Source: Staphylococcus succinus (GTDB lineage Bacteria > Bacillota > Bacilli > Staphylococcales > Staphylococcaceae). Taken from it: 64,000 bases of DNA. Under the pieces are notes generated by a model. The model was not told the origin of the DNA and ran no database searches. It was given only the letters and a program-made list of their open reading frames with translations. The DNA lies in the NCBI RefSeq assembly GCF_029024945.1, contig NZ_CP118976.1:1302001-1366000 (forward strand), read 5' to 3'. The position numbers and the translations under genes were made by a program. This document shows positions 27,129 to 36,127 of this stretch, in pieces. The stretch's first letter is position 1. Each line of letters opens with the position of its first letter.

Positions 27129-27157
27129 ATTTTAATGTATTGATGGTTTATAAGCAA
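27129..27157 (-). promoter_or_regulatory. Promoter of the glyS T-box transcript
   Basis: On the minus strand TTGCTT (27152-27157), 17 bases, TAAAAT (27129-27134). Confidence 0.65.
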
Positions 27158-27171
27158 GTAAATATATGTAT

Positions 27172-27200
27172 TTGTAGCAATTAAAAATTCAATGTATAAT
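27172..27200 (+). promoter_or_regulatory. Promoter of ccpN-ppsR
   Basis: TTGTAG (27172-27177), 17 bases, TATAAT (27195-27200), predicting an RNA start near 27207 and a short leader of about 24 bases to the proposed AUA start. Confidence 0.7.
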
Positions 27201-27230
27201 TGAGAAGAATGAGTAAAGGGGTGAAGTCGT

Positions 27231-27854
27231 ATAGAACTGAGTAAAAGGCAACAACAAATAGTTGAGATTGTCAAAAACAATGGACCTATTACAGGTGAGC
27301 ACATCGCAGAACGACTGAGTTTGACACGTGCCACTTTGAGACCTGATTTAGCGATTCTTACTATGTCGGGAATTCTGGAAGCAAGACCACGTGTAGGTTA
27401 CTATTATTCAGGTAAACCGAAAAATAAATTGATTGCTGATCAATTAAAACAATATATTGTAAAAGATTACGCGTCACATCCAGTTGTAGTAAAAAGTGAA
27501 ATGACTATTTATGATGCGATATGTACTATATTTTTAGAGGATGTAAGCACATTATTCGTCATTAATAATGATGGAGATTTTATGGGCGTTTGTTCCCGTA
27601 AAGATTTGTTAAGGGCGTCTATGATTGGCGAAGATATACACACTATGCCTGTAAATATAATTATGACACGCATGCCTAACTTACACTTTGTACTTGAAGA
27701 CGAGAGAGTTATACATGCTGCAAATCTTATGATAGAAAAGGAAATAGATTCCTTGCCTATTGTGACAAAAAAAGAGAATGGTAAATATGAAGTGAAAGGT
27801 CGCGTCTCTAAAACGACAATTAGTAAGATTTTTGTATCATTATTTAACGAATAG
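27231..27854 (+). CDS. ccpN: CcpN-like repressor (HTH plus two CBS domains), apparent AUA start
   Basis: About 207 residues. An N-terminal winged helix (LSKRQQQIVEIVKNNGPITG, then TRATLRPDLAILTMSG) is followed by two CBS domains (DAICTIFLEDVSTLFVINND; VIHAANLMIEKEIDSLPIV). CcpN represses gluconeogenic genes in B. subtilis and is encoded next to the YqfL regulator, as here. Between the in-frame stop at 27222 and a TTG at 27321 there is no ATG, GTG or TTG, yet the frame encodes the conserved helix. The AUA at 27231 has AAAGGGGTG at correct distance and is the likely start; CTG at 27237 is an alternative. Confidence 0.85.
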   Translation: MELSKRQQQIVEIVKNNGPITGEHIAERLSLTRATLRPDLAILTMSGILEARPRVGYYYSGKPKNKLIADQLKQYIVKDYASHPVVVKSEMTIYDAICTIFLEDVSTLFVINNDGDFMGVCSRKDLLRASMIGEDIHTMPVNIIMTRMPNLHFVLEDERVIHAANLMIEKEIDSLPIVTKKENGKYEVKGRVSKTTISKIFVSLFNE

Positions 27855-27867
27855 GTGGTTAATATAT

Positions 27868-28689
27868 ATGGAAAATATTAAAATTATAGTCGCATCTGAC
27901 TCAGTAGGAGAAACAGCTGAATTAGTAGCTAGAGCATGTATTTCACAATTCAATCCAAACCAATGTGATAGTGAAATAAGTAGATATCCTTATATTGAAT
28001 CTTTGGAAAATGTTGATGAAGTGATACAGGTGGCGAAAGATACAGATGCCATTGTTGTTTATACGTTAGTTAAACCCGAAATAAGAAAGTATATGGAAGA
28101 AAAATTAAAAGAACTTGAAGTGAAATCTGTAGATATCATGGGCCCTCTGATGAATATCTTACTAGATAAAATAGATGATCAACCTTATTTTGAGCCGGGG
28201 TTAGTTCATCAATTAGATGAAGCCTATTTCAAAAAAATTGATGCCATTGAGTTTGCAGTAAAGTATGATGATGGTAAAGACCCTAAAGGTTTATCAAAAG
28301 CTGATATCGTATTATTAGGTATCTCTCGAACTTCAAAAACACCTTTATCTCAGTATCTTGCACATAAAAGTTACAAGGTGATGAATATTCCTATTGTCCC
28401 TGAGGTTACACCACCGGATGAATTATTTAATACAGATGCTTCAAAGTGTATTGCCTTAAAAATAAGTGAAGAAAAGTTAAATAAAATTCGTAAGGAGCGT
28501 TTAAAGCAATTAGGCCTTGGTGATAGCGCGAGGTATGCTACAGAACAGAGAATCGAAGAAGAACTCAATTATTTTCATGAATTAGTTGATAAAATTGGTT
28601 GTCCGATTATTGATGTATCAGACAAAGCAATAGAAGAAACTGCTAATGATATTATCAGTATTATTGAGCAAAATAGTTTTAAAAAATAA
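27868..28689 (+). CDS. PPDK regulatory protein family (YqfL/PpsR-like kinase-pyrophosphorylase)
   Basis: 273 residues from the ATG at 27868 (AGGTGG upstream). N-terminal IIVASDSVGETAELVARA and a P-loop-like GISRTSKTPLSQYLA around residue 150 identify the DUF299 family of bifunctional ADP-dependent kinase and phosphorylase enzymes, which switch pyruvate phosphate dikinase or PEP synthase. In B. subtilis the homologue YqfL works with CcpN. It lies 13 bases after ccpN in the same transcript; the actual target in this organism is not visible here. Confidence 0.92.
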   Translation: MENIKIIVASDSVGETAELVARACISQFNPNQCDSEISRYPYIESLENVDEVIQVAKDTDAIVVYTLVKPEIRKYMEEKLKELEVKSVDIMGPLMNILLDKIDDQPYFEPGLVHQLDEAYFKKIDAIEFAVKYDDGKDPKGLSKADIVLLGISRTSKTPLSQYLAHKSYKVMNIPIVPEVTPPDELFNTDASKCIALKISEEKLNKIRKERLKQLGLGDSARYATEQRIEEELNYFHELVDKIGCPIIDVSDKAIEETANDIISIIEQNSFKK

Positions 28690-28735
28690 AGGAAACAATT
28701 ATAATATTATGACTAATATTTTATAGGTGATTAAT

Positions 28736-30520
28736 TTGCGAATCGAACAATCAACAATAAACGAAATAAAAGATAAGACTGACATACTCGATCTCGTAAG
28801 TGAGTATGTGAAATTAGAAAAAAGAGGGCGTAATTATATTGGCTTATGCCCTTTTCATGATGAAAAAACGCCTTCTTTTACTGTTTCAGAAGATAAACAA
28901 ATATGTCATTGCTTTGGCTGTAAAAAAGGGGGGAATGTCTTTCAGTTTACACAAGAAATCAAAGATATTCCTTTTACAGAAGCGGTCAAAGAACTAGGTG
29001 AACGGGTAAATATTAAAGTAGAGACAGACACTCACTCAGCTAATAACGAAGCCACGCACCAAGTTGCCTCTGAAGATTTGCAAATGATTGAAATGCATGA
29101 ACTCATGCAAGAATATTATCACTATGCATTAAAGAAAACAGTCGAAGGTGAAGCAGCGTTAAACTATTTAAAAGAACGTGGGTTTACAGATGCGCTTATC
29201 GATGCACGAAAAATTGGTTACGCGCCTAATACATCACATTTCTGCCATGACTTTTTACAAAAAAAAGGCTATGATATCCAATTAGCATATGAAGCGGGTC
29301 TGTTATCTAGAAATGAGGAGAACTTTAGTTACTACGATCGGTTTAGAGATCGTATCATGTTTCCTTTAAATAATGCTCAAGGAAGAACGGTAGGTTATTC
29401 TGGTAGAACATATACAAACCAAGAACCTAAATATTTAAATAGTCCAGAAACACCTATTTTCCAAAAACGTAGACTTCTTTATAATGTAGACCAAGCGCGT
29501 AAGACAATACGTAAAGTGGATGAAATTATATTATTAGAAGGTTTTATGGATGTCATTAAGTCTGATCAAGCAGGCTTAAAGCAAGTCGTAGCTAGTATGG
29601 GAACGCAAATATCACAAGAGCATATAGCGTTTATAAAAAAATTAACTTCAAATGTCACACTTATGTTTGATGGGGATTTTGCGGGTAGTGAAGCTACAAT
29701 TAAAACAGGACAAGCTTTATTACAGCAAGGGTTTAATGTTTTTGTAGTGCAACTTCCTAAAGATATGGATCCAGATGAATATATTGGTAAACATGGAGCT
29801 GATGCTTTTAATTATTATGTCGAACACGAAAAAAAATCTTTTATTTTATATAAAGTTCATATTCATCAAGATGAAATTGAGAATAATGATCTAGCATATG
29901 AAAGGTATTTAAAAGAGATAACAAATGACATTTCCTTAATGAAATCATCTATTCTACGTAAAAAGATATTGCAAGACGTATCTGAATTGTTTAAAGTTAG
30001 CTTGGATAGTCTAAATAATGAAGTAGGACACCAACAAGATTATTATGAACCGCAAAATTATCAAATGCCATCACTTCCGCAATTTAATAATCTAAGTAAA
30101 CAAGAAAAGGCGGAGCGCGCTTTACTTAAACATTTTATGAACGATAAAGACATTTTCTTAAATTATCACAAATCTCTTCAGTTAGAAGACTTTACAAATC
30201 AGTTTTTTAAGCGTATATTTAATATTTTACACGAGTTTTACTCTGAAAATGATACGTTCAATATTAGTGATGTATTGCAATACATCGATTCCAATGAAAT
30301 CAAGGAAGCATTTATATCATTAGACAACTATATGATAAATGAAGAACCATTTGAATATGAAATCGATGACTATATAAATACATTAACAACTAATAGAAAT
30401 GAAGAAACGATAGAATCGCTTAATCAAAAGCTCCGGGAGGCTTCAAGGTTAGGTGATTTAGAATTGCAAAAATATTATTTAGAAAAAATTGTAAATCATA
30501 ATAAAAATAGAATGAATTAA
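28736..30520 (+). CDS. dnaG: DNA primase
   Basis: 594 residues from a TTG start at 28736; the in-frame GTG nine bases earlier lies inside the AGGTGA ribosome site. The order is the CHC2 zinc finger (CPFHDEKTPSF, then CHCFGC), catalytic core, TOPRIM motifs (LLEGFMDVI, MFDGDFAGSEA, DMDPDEYI) and C-terminal helicase-binding domain. It makes Okazaki primers. It precedes sigA, the Gram-positive remnant of the macromolecular synthesis operon; rpsU is elsewhere in this window. Confidence 0.97.
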   Translation: MRIEQSTINEIKDKTDILDLVSEYVKLEKRGRNYIGLCPFHDEKTPSFTVSEDKQICHCFGCKKGGNVFQFTQEIKDIPFTEAVKELGERVNIKVETDTHSANNEATHQVASEDLQMIEMHELMQEYYHYALKKTVEGEAALNYLKERGFTDALIDARKIGYAPNTSHFCHDFLQKKGYDIQLAYEAGLLSRNEENFSYYDRFRDRIMFPLNNAQGRTVGYSGRTYTNQEPKYLNSPETPIFQKRRLLYNVDQARKTIRKVDEIILLEGFMDVIKSDQAGLKQVVASMGTQISQEHIAFIKKLTSNVTLMFDGDFAGSEATIKTGQALLQQGFNVFVVQLPKDMDPDEYIGKHGADAFNYYVEHEKKSFILYKVHIHQDEIENNDLAYERYLKEITNDISLMKSSILRKKILQDVSELFKVSLDSLNNEVGHQQDYYEPQNYQMPSLPQFNNLSKQEKAERALLKHFMNDKDIFLNYHKSLQLEDFTNQFFKRIFNILHEFYSENDTFNISDVLQYIDSNEIKEAFISLDNYMINEEPFEYEIDDYINTLTTNRNEETIESLNQKLREASRLGDLELQKYYLEKIVNHNKNRMN

Positions 30521-30655
30521 TTCGATAATGAATATATCTGTATATTAATGGAATTAACAACATGTGTACTAGGGTATGATTTTGAGTAGATTTCACTTAT
30601 TTTGTCTTAAAAATATTTTAGTATTCAGTTGATATTATATTCGGGAGGCCATTTC

Positions 30656-31762
30656 ATGTCTGGAAATAAAGTTAAAGTTAAAAAACAAACCATAGACCCA
30701 TCTCTAACTTTGGAAGATGTAAAAAAACAATTGATTGAAAAAGGTAAAAAAGAAGGTCACCTAAGCCATGAAAAAATTGCTGAGAAAATGCAAAACTTTG
30801 AAATGGATTCTGATCAAATGGACGAATTCTTTGACCAACTCACTGACAATGATATTAGTTTAGTGAATGAAAAAGATAGTTCTGATACCGATGATAAATT
30901 AAATCCTAATGACTTAAGTGCACCTCCAGGTGTTAAAATAAATGATCCAGTCCGTATGTATTTAAAAGAAATTGGACGTGTGAATTTATTAAGTGCTGCA
31001 GAAGAGATTGAATTAGCTAAGAAAATTGAAACAGGCGATGAAATTGCTAAATCACGTTTAGCCGAAGCTAACTTACGTCTGGTAGTTAGTATTGCCAAAA
31101 GATACGTAGGTCGCGGTATGTTATTCCTTGACTTAATACAAGAAGGGAATATGGGCTTAATTAAAGCGGTTGAAAAATTTGACTTCAGTAAAGGGTTTAA
31201 ATTTTCAACTTATGCAACGTGGTGGATTCGTCAAGCAATCACACGTGCAATTGCTGACCAAGCACGTACCATTCGTATTCCAGTTCATATGGTAGAAACA
31301 ATCAATAAATTGATTCGTGTACAAAGACAGTTATTACAAGATTTAGGCCGTGATCCAGCACCAGAAGAAATTGGTGAAGAGATGGATTTACCACCTGAAA
31401 AAGTTAGAGAAATACTAAAAATAGCACAAGAACCCGTTTCATTAGAAACGCCAATCGGTGAGGAAGATGACAGTCATTTAGGTGATTTCATAGAAGACCA
31501 AGAGGCTCAAAGTCCTTCAGATCATGCAGCTTATGAGTTATTAAAAGAACAATTAGAAGATGTTTTAGATACATTAACTGATCGTGAAGAAAATGTCTTA
31601 CGCTTACGTTTTGGCTTAGATGATGGAAGAACTCGTACATTAGAAGAAGTTGGTAAAGTCTTTGGTGTTACAAGAGAACGAATTCGTCAAATAGAAGCTA
31701 AAGCACTTAGAAAATTAAGACACCCAAGCAGAAGTAAACGTCTGAAAGACTTTATGGACTAA
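30656..31762 (+). CDS. sigA: Primary sigma factor SigA (RpoD)
   Basis: 368 residues from the ATG at 30656 with CGGGAGG upstream. Region 1.1 is short as in Firmicutes; region 2 (NLRLVVSIAKRYVGRGMLFL, FSTYATWWIRQAI), region 3, and region 4 helix-turn-helix (EEVGKVFGVTRERIRQIE) are intact. It directs most transcription and recognises the TTGACA/TATAAT promoters listed here. It lies 135 bases after dnaG and ends at a strong terminator. Confidence 0.98.
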   Translation: MSGNKVKVKKQTIDPSLTLEDVKKQLIEKGKKEGHLSHEKIAEKMQNFEMDSDQMDEFFDQLTDNDISLVNEKDSSDTDDKLNPNDLSAPPGVKINDPVRMYLKEIGRVNLLSAAEEIELAKKIETGDEIAKSRLAEANLRLVVSIAKRYVGRGMLFLDLIQEGNMGLIKAVEKFDFSKGFKFSTYATWWIRQAITRAIADQARTIRIPVHMVETINKLIRVQRQLLQDLGRDPAPEEIGEEMDLPPEKVREILKIAQEPVSLETPIGEEDDSHLGDFIEDQEAQSPSDHAAYELLKEQLEDVLDTLTDREENVLRLRFGLDDGRTRTLEEVGKVFGVTRERIRQIEAKALRKLRHPSRSKRLKDFMD

Positions 31763-31768
31763 TTTTCC

Positions 31769-31805
31769 AGCTCTTTTGTACATTGATGTACAAAAGAGCT
31801 TTTTA
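31769..31805 (+). terminator. Terminator of sigA
   Basis: A perfect 14-pair stem AGCTCTTTTGTACA/TGTACAAAAGAGCT with a 4-base loop and a T-run. Confidence 0.95.
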
Positions 31806-31828
31806 CTTTTACATAGAGGAGAACTATT

Positions 31829-32506
31829 ATGATTCCATTAAATCAAAGATTAAAAAAAGTGAGTAGTTATATTAAAGGCGATTGTTTAGCTGATATTGGT
31901 TCAGATCATGCCTATTTACCTATCTATGCTATCGACAATAATATTGTTAAAACAGCAATTGCTGGTGAAGTCATTAAAGGACCATATGATGCATCGAAGC
32001 GAAGCGTAAGTGATCATCAGTTGAATTCCGTTATAGATGTAAGATTAGGTGATGGATTGTCTGTGATTGAAGAAAAGGATGACATTTCGTCCATAACGAT
32101 ATGTGGCATGGGCGGCCCTTTAATTGCTAAAATTATTAGTGAAGGTTCCGATAAATTACAAAATCGGCCTAGATTAATTTTACAGAGCAATATTCAATCT
32201 AGTGCGATTAGAAAATGTTTAGCGCAATTAAATTATGAAGTTATAGCTGAAGATATATTAGAAGAAAAAGGTCATATATATGAAATTATTGTGGCAGATT
32301 TTACTAAACAACAAATTCAATTAACTGAAATTGAGGAGAAATTTGGACCGAAACTTGTTATGAATAAAAATCAATTGTTTTATAAAAAGTGGAAGCACGA
32401 ACTAAACTCACTTTATAAAATAAAGCAAAATTTAAATCCACAACAGCATCACGATCGCTTAAAAGAAATTGATGAAGAAATTAATTTAATTAATGAGGTG
32501 ATTTAA
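31829..32506 (+). CDS. trmK: tRNA (adenine-22-N1)-methyltransferase
   Basis: 225 residues. The Rossmann motif CLADIGSDHAYLPIYA near residue 19 and ITICGMGGPLIAKII are characteristic of TrmK, followed by a C-terminal coiled-coil domain. The enzyme methylates A22 in the D-loop of some tRNAs, and is considered essential in some Gram-positive cocci. AGAGGAG precedes the start. Its stop is directly followed by the Nif3 gene, with which it forms a two-gene unit. Confidence 0.94.
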   Translation: MIPLNQRLKKVSSYIKGDCLADIGSDHAYLPIYAIDNNIVKTAIAGEVIKGPYDASKRSVSDHQLNSVIDVRLGDGLSVIEEKDDISSITICGMGGPLIAKIISEGSDKLQNRPRLILQSNIQSSAIRKCLAQLNYEVIAEDILEEKGHIYEIIVADFTKQQIQLTEIEEKFGPKLVMNKNQLFYKKWKHELNSLYKIKQNLNPQQHHDRLKEIDEEINLINEVI

Positions 32507-33610
32507 ATGAATATTGATAAATTAATGCGAATTATTGATAAACATGTGCCATTAAATACTGCAGAATCATGGGATAATGTTGGTTTACTTATTGGAGACC
32601 AAAATGCTGAGGTTGAAGGAATATTAACTGCTTTAGACTGTACTGAAGCAGTTGTAGAGGAAGCAATAACTACGCAAAGTAATACAATCATTTGTCATCA
32701 TCCACTCATTTTCAAAGGTGTAAAAAATATAACTCAGCAAGAAGGTTCTGGGGCAATTATACGCAAACTCATCCAAAATGATATTAATCTTATTGCACTT
32801 CATACAAATTTGGATGTATACCCTGAAGGTGTTAATGCGATGCTAGCAGATAAATTTGGATTATTGGATCAACGAATTTTAAATCCGGAAATTGTAAATT
32901 ATTATAAAGTGCAAGTATTTATACCGAAAGCTAATATTGAAACTTTTAAAAACAAAATAAGTGAAGCCGGATTAGCAAAAGAAGGAGAATATGAATATTG
33001 TTTCTTCGAAAGTCCAGGTACTGGGCAATTCAAACCAGTTGGTGATGCTCATCCTCATCTAGGCGTTTTGAATGAAATTGAGCATGTTAATGAATATAAA
33101 TTAGAATTTATGATAAATCACTCACAAAAGAAATTAACACAACAACTCATTCACACCCACCATCCTTACGAAACACCGGTGTACGATTTCATAGAAATGG
33201 AACAAGAAGCAAACTATGGCTTAGGTATGATTGGTGAACTTTCAGAACCGATGACAGTACAAGCATTTGTTAATTTAGTTAAGTCACAATTAAACATGCC
33301 TAGTGTACGTTTTACAGGGAATCAAGACAGCTCAATTCAAACAGTTGCAGTTATAGGTGGTTCAGGCATAGGCTTTGAATATGCTGCAGCGAGTCAAGGT
33401 GCTGATATTTTTGTGACTGGAGATATAAAACATCATGACGCATTAGATGCCAAAATAGCAGGTATCAATTTATTAGATATAAATCATTATAGTGAGTATG
33501 TTATGAAGGACGGTCTAAACCAGTTATTAACAAAATGGTTATATGATGAAGATATTAAATGTGAAATAAAAACATCACGTTTAAATACAGACCCGTTTGA
33601 ATATTTATAA
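32507..33610 (+). CDS. Nif3-like dinuclear metal centre protein (YqfO)
   Basis: 367 residues. N-terminal NTAESWDNVGLLIGD, metal ligands ICHHPLIFKG and ALHTNLDVYPEG, and a C-terminal half with FVTGDIKHHDALDA are the conserved Nif3 blocks. A middle PII-like insertion (about residues 125-230) marks the long Firmicute type. The family forms hexameric rings; its activity is unsettled (GTP cyclohydrolase I type 2 is a common but weakly supported label). The gene is coupled to trmK through GAGGTGA. Confidence 0.9.
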   Translation: MNIDKLMRIIDKHVPLNTAESWDNVGLLIGDQNAEVEGILTALDCTEAVVEEAITTQSNTIICHHPLIFKGVKNITQQEGSGAIIRKLIQNDINLIALHTNLDVYPEGVNAMLADKFGLLDQRILNPEIVNYYKVQVFIPKANIETFKNKISEAGLAKEGEYEYCFFESPGTGQFKPVGDAHPHLGVLNEIEHVNEYKLEFMINHSQKKLTQQLIHTHHPYETPVYDFIEMEQEANYGLGMIGELSEPMTVQAFVNLVKSQLNMPSVRFTGNQDSSIQTVAVIGGSGIGFEYAAASQGADIFVTGDIKHHDALDAKIAGINLLDINHYSEYVMKDGLNQLLTKWLYDEDIKCEIKTSRLNTDPFEYL

Positions 33611-33705
33611 TTATTCATGTCTCTAACGAGGCATTGAATATACATTGTAATGCCAGAAATACAACGAGCATGAGCGCAATCAGTTGAAACGAAATAATAA
33701 TTTAG

Positions 33706-33734
33706 TTCAAAATTGTAGATGAATGCTTTATAAT
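33706..33734 (+). promoter_or_regulatory. SigA-type promoter of cshB
   Basis: TTCAAA, 17 bases, TATAAT, about 30 bases before the cshB ATG. Confidence 0.6.
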
Positions 33735-33765
33735 AGTAAAGATGAAGATTTAAGGAGGCCAAGAC

Positions 33766-35106
33766 ATGGCGAATCACCCATTTGAGAATTTTAATTTAGA
33801 ACCAAGTCTGATAGATGCTGTGAAGGACTTGAATTTTAGTCAACCGACTGAAATTCAAACGCGAGTAATTCCAAAAATAATAAAGCAAGCAAGTTTGATA
33901 GGTCAATCGCAAACAGGTACTGGTAAATCACATGCGTTTTTATTACCATTAATGCATTCTATTGATATTAATGTAAAAGAGCCACAAGCGATAATTGTGG
34001 CGCCTACTAGGGAATTAGCACAGCAATTATTTGACGTAGCAAGTCATTTAGCTAAGTTCAAAAAAGAAGTGTCTGTTAAATTGTTTATTGGTGGAACAGA
34101 TATAGAAAAAGATCGTCAACGTGCTAAGAGCCAACCGCAACTGATTATTGGCACACCAACACGTATTAATGATTTAGCTAAACATGGTGATTTACATGTC
34201 CACTTAGCTTCTTATTTAGTCATTGATGAAGCCGATCTAATGATTGACTTAGGTTTAATTGAAGAAGTAGACCATATAGCTTCGAGATTAGATGAAAACA
34301 CAAATATCGCAGTGTTCAGTGCTACAATTCCAAGATCATTGCATCCATTTTTAACCAAGTATCTAGAAAATCCAGAGTTTATTGAAATAGAAAATACTGA
34401 GAAAAATAAGAAAAATATTGAATTTTATTTAATACCAACTAAAGGTGAAGCTAAAGTAGAAAAAACTTTAAAATTAATGGATGTCCTAAATCCATATTTA
34501 TGTATCATTTTCTGTAATAGTAGAGACAGTGCAGATGAATTAGCGAAACAACTTAATGCTGCTGGAGTTAAACTTGGTATGATTCATGGTGGACTTACGC
34601 CAAGGGAACGTAAACAACAAATGAAACGTATCAGAAATTTAGAGTTTCAATTTGTAATCGCAAGTGACTTAGCTTCTCGTGGTATTGATATAGATGGTGT
34701 GAGTCATGTAATTAATTTTGACGTGCCGAAAGATATAGACTTTTTCACGCATCGCGTTGGACGTACAGGACGTGGACAATATAAAGGTGTAGCTATTACA
34801 CTATATAGTCCAGATGAAGAAGCACATGTAGCTTTAATTGAGCAACAAGGGTATCATTTTGAGAATGTTGACATAAAAGATAATGAGCTAAAACCAATTA
34901 AAGCACACAACACGCGTCAAACACGTAAAAATAAAGACGATCATTTAACAAATCAATTAAAATATAAAGTTAAAAGTAACAAGAAAAAAGTTAAACCTGG
35001 TTATAAAAAGAAATTCAAACGTGATTTAGATGATTTGAAACAAAAAGAACGTAAACAATTTAGCAAACGTCAAAATCGACAAGAAAGAAAAAATAAAAAA
35101 GGATAG
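33766..35106 (+). CDS. cshB: DEAD-box RNA helicase CshB
   Basis: 446 residues. Helicase motifs are present in order: Q motif (SQPTEIQTRVIP), SQTGTGKSH (I), PTRELAQQL (Ia), DEAD (II), FSATIP (III), and HRVGRTGRG (VI). A Lys/Arg-rich tail of about 60 residues follows, which is expected to bind RNA. CshB proteins act in ribosome assembly and cold growth. AAGGAGG precedes the start and nfo follows after nine bases. Confidence 0.95.
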   Translation: MANHPFENFNLEPSLIDAVKDLNFSQPTEIQTRVIPKIIKQASLIGQSQTGTGKSHAFLLPLMHSIDINVKEPQAIIVAPTRELAQQLFDVASHLAKFKKEVSVKLFIGGTDIEKDRQRAKSQPQLIIGTPTRINDLAKHGDLHVHLASYLVIDEADLMIDLGLIEEVDHIASRLDENTNIAVFSATIPRSLHPFLTKYLENPEFIEIENTEKNKKNIEFYLIPTKGEAKVEKTLKLMDVLNPYLCIIFCNSRDSADELAKQLNAAGVKLGMIHGGLTPRERKQQMKRIRNLEFQFVIASDLASRGIDIDGVSHVINFDVPKDIDFFTHRVGRTGRGQYKGVAITLYSPDEEAHVALIEQQGYHFENVDIKDNELKPIKAHNTRQTRKNKDDHLTNQLKYKVKSNKKKVKPGYKKKFKRDLDDLKQKERKQFSKRQNRQERKNKKG

Positions 35107-35115
35107 GTGACCTTT

Positions 35116-36006
35116 ATGTTATTAGGCTCTCATGTATCTATGAATGGTAAGAAAATGTTGCAAGGTTCTGCTGAAGAAGCACATAGACTCGGCGAATCTA
35201 CTTTCATGATTTATACAGGTGCTCCTCAAAACACTAGAAGAAAACCGATCGAAGAATTAAATATTGAAAAAGGTCATGAAATCATGGAGGCACATGGACT
35301 ATCTAATATTGTAGTTCATGCGCCTTACATTATTAATATCGCAAATACGTTAAAGCCACACGTATTTGAACTTGGAGTCGAGTTCCTACAAAGTGAAATT
35401 GAGCGCACGCAAGCACTTGGAGCAAAAGATATCGTACTCCATCCTGGTTCTCATGTAGGTGAAGGATCAGAAGTCGGTATTAAAAAAATTATTGAAGGTC
35501 TAAATGAAGTTTTAACAAATGATAATAATGTTAGAATTGCATTAGAAACTATGGCAGGCAAAGGTTCTGAAATTGGAAGAAACTTTGAAGAAATCGCTCA
35601 AATTATTGACGGTGTCAACCACAATGAGCGCTTATCAGTATGTTTTGACACATGTCATACACATGATGCTGGTTATAATGTCAAAGAAGACTTTGATGGC
35701 GTATTAAATGAATTTGATAAAATTGTGGGTATAGACCGAATAAAAGTTGTCCATGTTAACGATAGTAAAAATGATATTGGTGCACACAAAGATAGACATG
35801 AAAACATAGGATTCGGATATATTGGTTTTGATGCTTTGAATTATGTAGTTCATCACGATGCCTTTAAAGATATTCCTAAAATATTAGAAACACCATTTGT
35901 AGGGGAAGATAAAAAGAATAAAAAGCCTCCTTACAAACTAGAAATTGAAATGTTAAAACAGCAACAATTCGATCCAGAGTTAAAAAACAAATTATTAGCA
36001 GAATAA
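35116..36006 (+). CDS. nfo: Endonuclease IV (AP endonuclease)
   Basis: 296 residues from the ATG at 35116; the GTG nine bases earlier lies inside AGGTGA, the ribosome site. TIM-barrel zinc-ligand motifs are LHPGSHVGEG, ALETMAGKGSE, CFDTCHTHDAGY and HVNDSKN-IGAHKDRHENIG. It cuts abasic sites in base-excision repair. It is co-transcribed with cshB and ends at a terminator. Confidence 0.97.
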   Translation: MLLGSHVSMNGKKMLQGSAEEAHRLGESTFMIYTGAPQNTRRKPIEELNIEKGHEIMEAHGLSNIVVHAPYIINIANTLKPHVFELGVEFLQSEIERTQALGAKDIVLHPGSHVGEGSEVGIKKIIEGLNEVLTNDNNVRIALETMAGKGSEIGRNFEEIAQIIDGVNHNERLSVCFDTCHTHDAGYNVKEDFDGVLNEFDKIVGIDRIKVVHVNDSKNDIGAHKDRHENIGFGYIGFDALNYVVHHDAFKDIPKILETPFVGEDKKNKKPPYKLEIEMLKQQQFDPELKNKLLAE

Positions 36007-36013
36007 TATATTT

Positions 36014-36059
36014 AAAACTAATCACTTTTATTACATGTATAAAGGTGATTAGTTTTTTT
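36014..36059 (+). terminator. Terminator of cshB-nfo
   Basis: AAAACTAATCACTTTTA pairs with a matching right arm ending in AGT and seven T residues. Confidence 0.9.
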
Positions 36060-36061
36060 AT

Positions 36062-36084
36062 TAAGTCGTAAACATTACTATTTA
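36062..36084 (+). promoter_or_regulatory. Zur box before adcC
   Basis: The 23-base site is built as TAAG-TCGTAAA-C-ATTACTA-TTTA. Against the known Zur operator (TAAA-TCGTAAT-N-ATTACGA-TTTA) it differs at three positions. It overlaps the -35 TTTACA of the promoter, so zinc-loaded Zur, encoded by the third gene of this operon, would block transcription. Confidence 0.75.
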
Positions 36085-36109
36085 CATAATAGTTTTCACG
36101 TTGTATAGT
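36081..36109 (+). promoter_or_regulatory. Promoter of adcC-adcB-zur
   Basis: TTTACA (36081-36086), 17 bases, TATAGT (36104-36109); each hexamer differs from consensus by one base. Confidence 0.75.
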
Positions 36110-36127
36110 ATTAAACGAGGTGAAAAC

